A stretch of DNA of 17,550 nucleotides. Source: RUG626 sp964411785 (GTDB taxonomy: Bacteria; Bacillota; Clostridia; Oscillospirales; Oscillospiraceae). This document shows, piece after piece, positions 14,506 to 17,550 of the stretch (positions are counted from its first letter, which is position 1; every line of letters starts with the position of its first letter). A program made the translations under genes and the position numbers. The stretch covers positions 1-17,550 of the forward strand of contig CAYPMJ010000032.1 of NCBI GenBank assembly GCA_964411785.1, read 5' to 3'. Under the pieces are notes generated by a model. It did no database searches. It worked only from the letters and a program-made list of their open reading frames with translations, and was not told the origin of the DNA.

Positions 14506-14509
14506 AAAA

Positions 14510-14824
14510 ATGACAGCAGTTATTGAGACATGCGGTAAGCAGTATCGTGTCAACGAGGGCGATGTGCTTTACGTTGAGAAGCTTGGTGAGGAAGATGGCA
14601 CTTCCGTCACTTTTGACCGTGTGTTAGCCGTCTTTGATGATGACGGCACGTGCAAGATTGGCCGACCGGTAGTTGAAGGGGCCTCGGTTTCTGCCACCGT
14701 TGAAAAAACCGGCAAATCCAGAAAGATCATCGTCTACAAGATGCACGCAAAGAAAAATTATCGCCGGAAACAGGGTCACAGGCAGCCCTACACCCGAGTG
14801 AAGATCGAGAAAATCTTCGCGTGA
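14510..14824 (+). CDS. rplU: 50S ribosomal protein L21
   Basis: The product is 104 aa, the usual length. It opens TAVIETCGKQYRVNEGDVLY, the hallmark of bL21, and ends with the basic 23S rRNA-binding stretch KKNYRRKQGHRQPYTRVKI. The protein binds domain I of 23S rRNA together with bL20. ATG at 14510 follows AGAGGTG; an upstream in-frame extension to 14459 lacks a ribosome binding site. It is followed after 43 nt by rpmA, with no gene for the cysteine protease Prp between them, unlike most Firmicutes. Confidence 0.98.
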   Translation: MTAVIETCGKQYRVNEGDVLYVEKLGEEDGTSVTFDRVLAVFDDDGTCKIGRPVVEGASVSATVEKTGKSRKIIVYKMHAKKNYRRKQGHRQPYTRVKIEKIFA

Positions 14825-14867
14825 CGGGCAAGACACCACATACAGAAATCAGGGAGGTGTAAACCAC

Positions 14868-15131
14868 ATGGCACATAAGAAAGGAATGGGTTCCACCAAG
14901 AACGGCCGCGATTCCGAGTCGAAGCGTCTTGGCGTAAAGCGGGCCGATGGACAGTTCGTGCTTGCCGGCAACATTCTTGTACGGCAGCGAGGGACCAAAA
15001 TTCACCCCGGCGTCAATGTCGGCAAAGGCAGAGACGACACCCTGTTTGCTCTGGTAGACGGTAAGGTTCGTTATGAGCATATCAACAGGGATAGGAAGCG
15101 CGTATCCGTTTATGAGGAGATCGCTCAGTAA
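14868..15131 (+). CDS. rpmA: 50S ribosomal protein L27
   Basis: The product is 87 aa and starts MAHKKGMGSTKNGRDSESKR, a mature-type bL27 N-terminus that reaches towards the peptidyl-transferase centre. It lacks the LxLQFFA-type extension that Prp removes in many Firmicutes, matching the absence of prp upstream. The ADGQFVLAGNILVRQRGTKI core is typical. ATG 14868 is preceded by a strong GGGAGGTG. It forms an operon with rplU. Confidence 0.98.
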   Translation: MAHKKGMGSTKNGRDSESKRLGVKRADGQFVLAGNILVRQRGTKIHPGVNVGKGRDDTLFALVDGKVRYEHINRDRKRVSVYEEIAQ

Positions 15132-15229
15132 CCGGAACCCTCGGTTGGCGGTTCTCCATGATGGCGAGCTGTGTAGTGGACGGTGGCTTGTTCTTCCGGA
15201 CACTATATAGGTTCGATGCATATCTTGGA

Positions 15230-15267
15230 GGGGTGCGAGCGGCAACGCCGTTTTGCACCCCTTTTTT
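15230..15267 (+). terminator. Strong intrinsic terminator between rpmA and degV
   Basis: GGGGTGC (15230-15236) pairs with GCACCCC (15255-15261), with a nested CGGC/GCCG hairpin, followed by six T. It lies about 100 nt behind rpmA and only 22 nt before the degV start codon. It therefore either ends the ribosomal operon or attenuates transcription into degV. I saw no good promoter between the terminator and degV. Confidence 0.9.
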
Positions 15268-15289
15268 ACGTGAAAGGGAGACTGGGCAA

Positions 15290-16135
15290 ATGAAGGTAAA
15301 AATTACTGCTGACAGCACCTGTGATCTTTCTGAAGAACTTATTGAACGCTATAACATAGGCATATTTCCGTTAAGCGTTATTCTCGACGGAAGAGCGCGC
15401 AAAGACGGTATTGAGGTAATGCCTCAGGACATATACGACGCTGTGTCCAATGGAGGAAAGCCGGGTGGTACTGCCGCCGTCAATACCACCGATTACAAGG
15501 AACGCTTCACGGCTTTTCTTGAGACGTATGACGCTGTAGTTCACTTTACTATCAGCAGTGAAATGTCAGCTTGTTATCAGAACGCATGTATTGCCGCTTC
15601 AGAGCTTAAAAATGTATATGTAATTGATTCCCGCAGCTTGTCCACAGGCATTGGGCATCTTGTGCTTGACGCTGCGGAGCTTGCCATCTCTGGAGTTGAC
15701 GGAAAGATCATCGCAGAGGAGGTGATGAAAAGGAGGGAAAAGCTTGACGTGAGTTTTGTGCTTGACACTCTCCTATATCTGCGCATGGGCGGGCGGTGCA
15801 GTGCGCTTTCGGCTATGGGTGCAAATCTTCTGTCTTTGAAGCCATGCATTGAAGTGCGCAATGGCATTATGGGCGTAGGTAAAAAATACCGTGGGACGGT
15901 GGAAAGAGCGCTTGTAAAGTATGTCCAGGATCGTCTGTCCGACCCCGCAGAAATAGACCGTCGTCGGCTTTTTATTACCCACTCCGGGGGCTTTGACGGC
16001 GAGACACTGGATGCAATAAAGGCTCAAGCACTGAGTCTTGCTCCCTTTGATGAAGTTTACATTACCACAGCTGGATGTACTGTTTCCAGCCACTGCGGCC
16101 CCAAGACTCTGGGACTGCTGTTCTACCGAAAATAA
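15290..16135 (+). CDS. DegV family fatty-acid-binding protein (FakB-like)
   Basis: The product is 281 aa, the normal DegV length. The N-terminal motif ITADSTCDLSEEL (about 4-16) and the later STGIGHLVLDAA, LLYLRMGGRCS, LFITHSGG and CTVSSHCGPKTLGLLF blocks are those of DegV proteins. These bind a fatty acid and, where studied, present it to the kinase FakA for acyl-phosphate formation and phospholipid synthesis. The usual Ser/Thr-rich lipid-carboxylate site is represented by FTISSEMSACYQNA. ATG at 15290 follows AAAGGGAG; the open frame extends upstream to 15158 but crosses the terminator and has no ribosome binding site. No fakA is in the window, so DegV is a solo copy. glyA follows 39 nt downstream and may be co-transcribed. 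Confidence 0.93.
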   Translation: MKVKITADSTCDLSEELIERYNIGIFPLSVILDGRARKDGIEVMPQDIYDAVSNGGKPGGTAAVNTTDYKERFTAFLETYDAVVHFTISSEMSACYQNACIAASELKNVYVIDSRSLSTGIGHLVLDAAELAISGVDGKIIAEEVMKRREKLDVSFVLDTLLYLRMGGRCSALSAMGANLLSLKPCIEVRNGIMGVGKKYRGTVERALVKYVQDRLSDPAEIDRRRLFITHSGGFDGETLDAIKAQALSLAPFDEVYITTAGCTVSSHCGPKTLGLLFYRK

Positions 16136-16174
16136 TGCTACGCACAGCGCTGGATTAAAGCAAGGAGAGTTGTT

Positions 16175-17434
16175 ATGTACGCAGACCTTATGGATTCAAT
16201 TGGCTTTATAAACCGGTCCGACCCTGATGTTGCTGCCGCAATGAGGAGAGAATTGGAACGGCAGAGCCGCAACATCGAACTTATCGCATCGGAAAATTAT
16301 GTCTCCCCCGCCGTCATGGCGGCTATGGGCAGCGTCCTCACCAACAAATACGCCGAGGGCTATCCGGGTAAGCGCTATTACGGAGGCTGTGAATTTGTCG
16401 ACGAAGTTGAAAATCTCGCTATTGAACGGGCAAAGGAGCTATTTAAGGGTGCCAAATACGCTAATGTCCAGCCACACTCTGGTGCTCAGGCTAACACGGC
16501 GGTCTACTTTGCGCTGCTGAGTCCCGGGGACACTGTGCTTGGAATGAGTTTAGCGGAGGGCGGGCATCTGACTCATGGCTCTCCAGTTAATCTTTCCGGG
16601 AAGTATTTTCATTTTGTCCCGTATGGTGTTTCGGCGGACACCGGACGCATTGACTATGACGCTCTTCTGAAGCTTGCTTTGGAGAACCATCCTAAGCTTA
16701 TCGTTGCCGGGGCGTCTGCTTATCCACGTGAAATCGACTTTAAGGCTCTTAGGGACATCGCGGATGTGTGCGGAGCGCGGTTGATGGTGGACATGGCCCA
16801 CATAGCCGGGCTCGTTGCAGCTGGAGTGCACGAGAGCCCACTGCCTTATGCCGATGTTGTCACGACCACCACTCACAAGACTCTGCGGGGTCCTCGCGGT
16901 GGACTGATTCTCTCCAGAGACACGCAGCTTGGAAAGCTTTTCGACAAGGCAATTTTTCCAGGCACGCAGGGTGGGCCACTGATGCATATCATAGCCGCAA
17001 AGGCCGTATGCTTCGGTGAAGCATTGAGGCCTGAATTCAACAGCTATCAGCGTAAAATCGTCAGGAACGCAAAGGCTTTGGCTGATGGATTGCTGCACCA
17101 CGGGCTCAACCTTGTGTCCGGCGGCACAGACAACCATCTGATGCTTGTGGACCTTCGCGGTACCGGCGTTACCGGTAAGGAACTGGAACACCGGCTGGAT
17201 GAGGTATATATCACGGTAAACAAGAATGCCATTCCAAATGACCCGGAAAAGCCCTTCACCACCAGTGGCATCCGTATCGGCACACCCGCTGTTACTACCA
17301 GGGGCTTCGGTGAAGATGAGATGAATGTCATTGCCGGCTGTATTGCTGATACCGTCCATGATGCTTCGGGTACTGCCGACGCTACACGTGAAAAGGTGCG
17401 CGGACTATGCGAAAGGTTCCCTCTTTATAAGTGA
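16175..17434 (+). CDS. glyA: Serine hydroxymethyltransferase
   Basis: This cytoplasmic PLP enzyme interconverts serine and glycine while loading tetrahydrofolate with a one-carbon unit. The product is 419 aa, the normal bacterial length. Clear signatures are ELIASENYVSPAVMAAMGS (about 32-50), the YPGKRYYGG block, QPHSGAQANTAVY (about 98), MVDMAHIAGLVAAG (about 202-215), and the PLP-lysine block TTTTHKTLRGPRGG (Lys about 230). The C-terminal TSGIRIGTPAVTTRGF binds the substrate carboxylate and folate. ATG at 16175 is preceded by AAGGAGAG. It is probably co-transcribed with degV. No clear intrinsic terminator follows before the group II intron. Confidence 0.98.
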   Translation: MYADLMDSIGFINRSDPDVAAAMRRELERQSRNIELIASENYVSPAVMAAMGSVLTNKYAEGYPGKRYYGGCEFVDEVENLAIERAKELFKGAKYANVQPHSGAQANTAVYFALLSPGDTVLGMSLAEGGHLTHGSPVNLSGKYFHFVPYGVSADTGRIDYDALLKLALENHPKLIVAGASAYPREIDFKALRDIADVCGARLMVDMAHIAGLVAAGVHESPLPYADVVTTTTHKTLRGPRGGLILSRDTQLGKLFDKAIFPGTQGGPLMHIIAAKAVCFGEALRPEFNSYQRKIVRNAKALADGLLHHGLNLVSGGTDNHLMLVDLRGTGVTGKELEHRLDEVYITVNKNAIPNDPEKPFTTSGIRIGTPAVTTRGFGEDEMNVIAGCIADTVHDASGTADATREKVRGLCERFPLYK

Positions 17435-17495
17435 TGCACTCAGTCTGATTTGATTCTCCAAGACCATTTTTCTGCTTTTGCATGGATGGTTTCCG

Positions 17496-17550
17496 ATCGA
17501 GTAGGAGGCTAGTTACCTAGCCGACCTCTCACACCACCGTGCGTACCGTT
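17496..17550 (-). mobile_element. 3' end of a group II intron (domain V part and domain VI)
   Basis: Read on the minus strand, 17550-17533 gives the 3' half of a domain V hairpin (ending GCACGGTGGT). It continues through GTGAGAGG into a domain VI hairpin with the GGCTAG/CTAGCC stem around GTAA (17525-17506), then CCTACTCGAT. The unpaired A at 17502 is 7 nt from the predicted 3' splice site at 17496, the usual place for the branch-point adenosine, and the intron ends in AT as group II introns do (AY). The rest of the element, including the expected reverse transcriptase/maturase, would lie beyond the right edge. The 3' exon starts at 17495, leftwards, 61 nt behind the glyA stop. The assignment rests on the recognised domain V/VI consensus. 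Confidence 0.85.

Noticed and set aside
15158..15289. Upstream extension of the degV frame
   Set aside because: It would run through a strong terminator, has no ribosome binding site, and DegV proteins begin at the KITADSTCD region.
16550..17359. 269-codon minus-strand reading frame
   Set aside because: It lies entirely antisense to the well-conserved glyA and has no ribosome binding site or recognisable motif.
1..17550. CRISPR arrays, tRNA and rRNA genes, complete insertion sequences
   Set aside because: I looked for regularly spaced repeats, cloverleaf-like stretches and transposase motifs on both strands and found none that could be supported.

Overview
This window most likely comes from the chromosome of a strictly anaerobic, endospore-forming Clostridia bacterium, and I favour the Oscillospiraceae/Ruminococcaceae side of the class. 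The reasons are a full-length pyruvate:ferredoxin oxidoreductase, a SpoIIE sporulation phosphatase, Clostridia-like ribosome binding sites and promoters, and an L27 gene without the cleavable N-terminal extension found in many other Firmicutes. The taxonomic call is inference from protein character; there is no rRNA gene here.

Layout. Bases 1-674 hold no convincing gene. They carry a near-perfect palindrome placed between promoter-like hexamers, a candidate small structured RNA ending in a terminator-like hairpin, and a strong bidirectional terminator. Bases 675-9078 are transcribed leftwards and hold two paralogous small proteins with ClpX-type zinc fingers, nifJ with its own terminator and promoter, and a tightly coupled three-gene unit. 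That unit is a 45-residue peptide gene followed by two ABC exporter half-transporters, with 4-bp overlaps at both junctions. Bases 9079-9622 are a divergent intergenic region with the promoter of that unit, a 12-nt direct repeat at a 19-nt period, and a possible 25-residue peptide.

From 9623 rightwards come a deleted and frameshifted ArsR-like regulator pseudogene, spoIIE, a small membrane-anchored protein of unknown function, a UDP-GlcNAc 2-epimerase (wecB/mnaA), rplU-rpmA behind a leader, degV and glyA. The last 55 bases, reading leftwards, are the 3' end of a group II intron (part of domain V plus domain VI), whose body and reverse transcriptase would lie beyond the right edge.

How it fits together. 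Most genes are housekeeping: pyruvate oxidation, one-carbon metabolism, ribosome, envelope sugar supply, fatty-acid binding and sporulation. The accessory content is at the left end (zinc-finger paralogs, structured RNA and palindrome), in the peptide/ABC unit, in the regulator pseudogene and in the group II intron. The peptide/ABC unit is the best candidate for something undescribed: a very short gene with a strong ribosome binding site, translationally coupled to a dedicated heterodimeric exporter, with no recognisable modification enzyme in the window.
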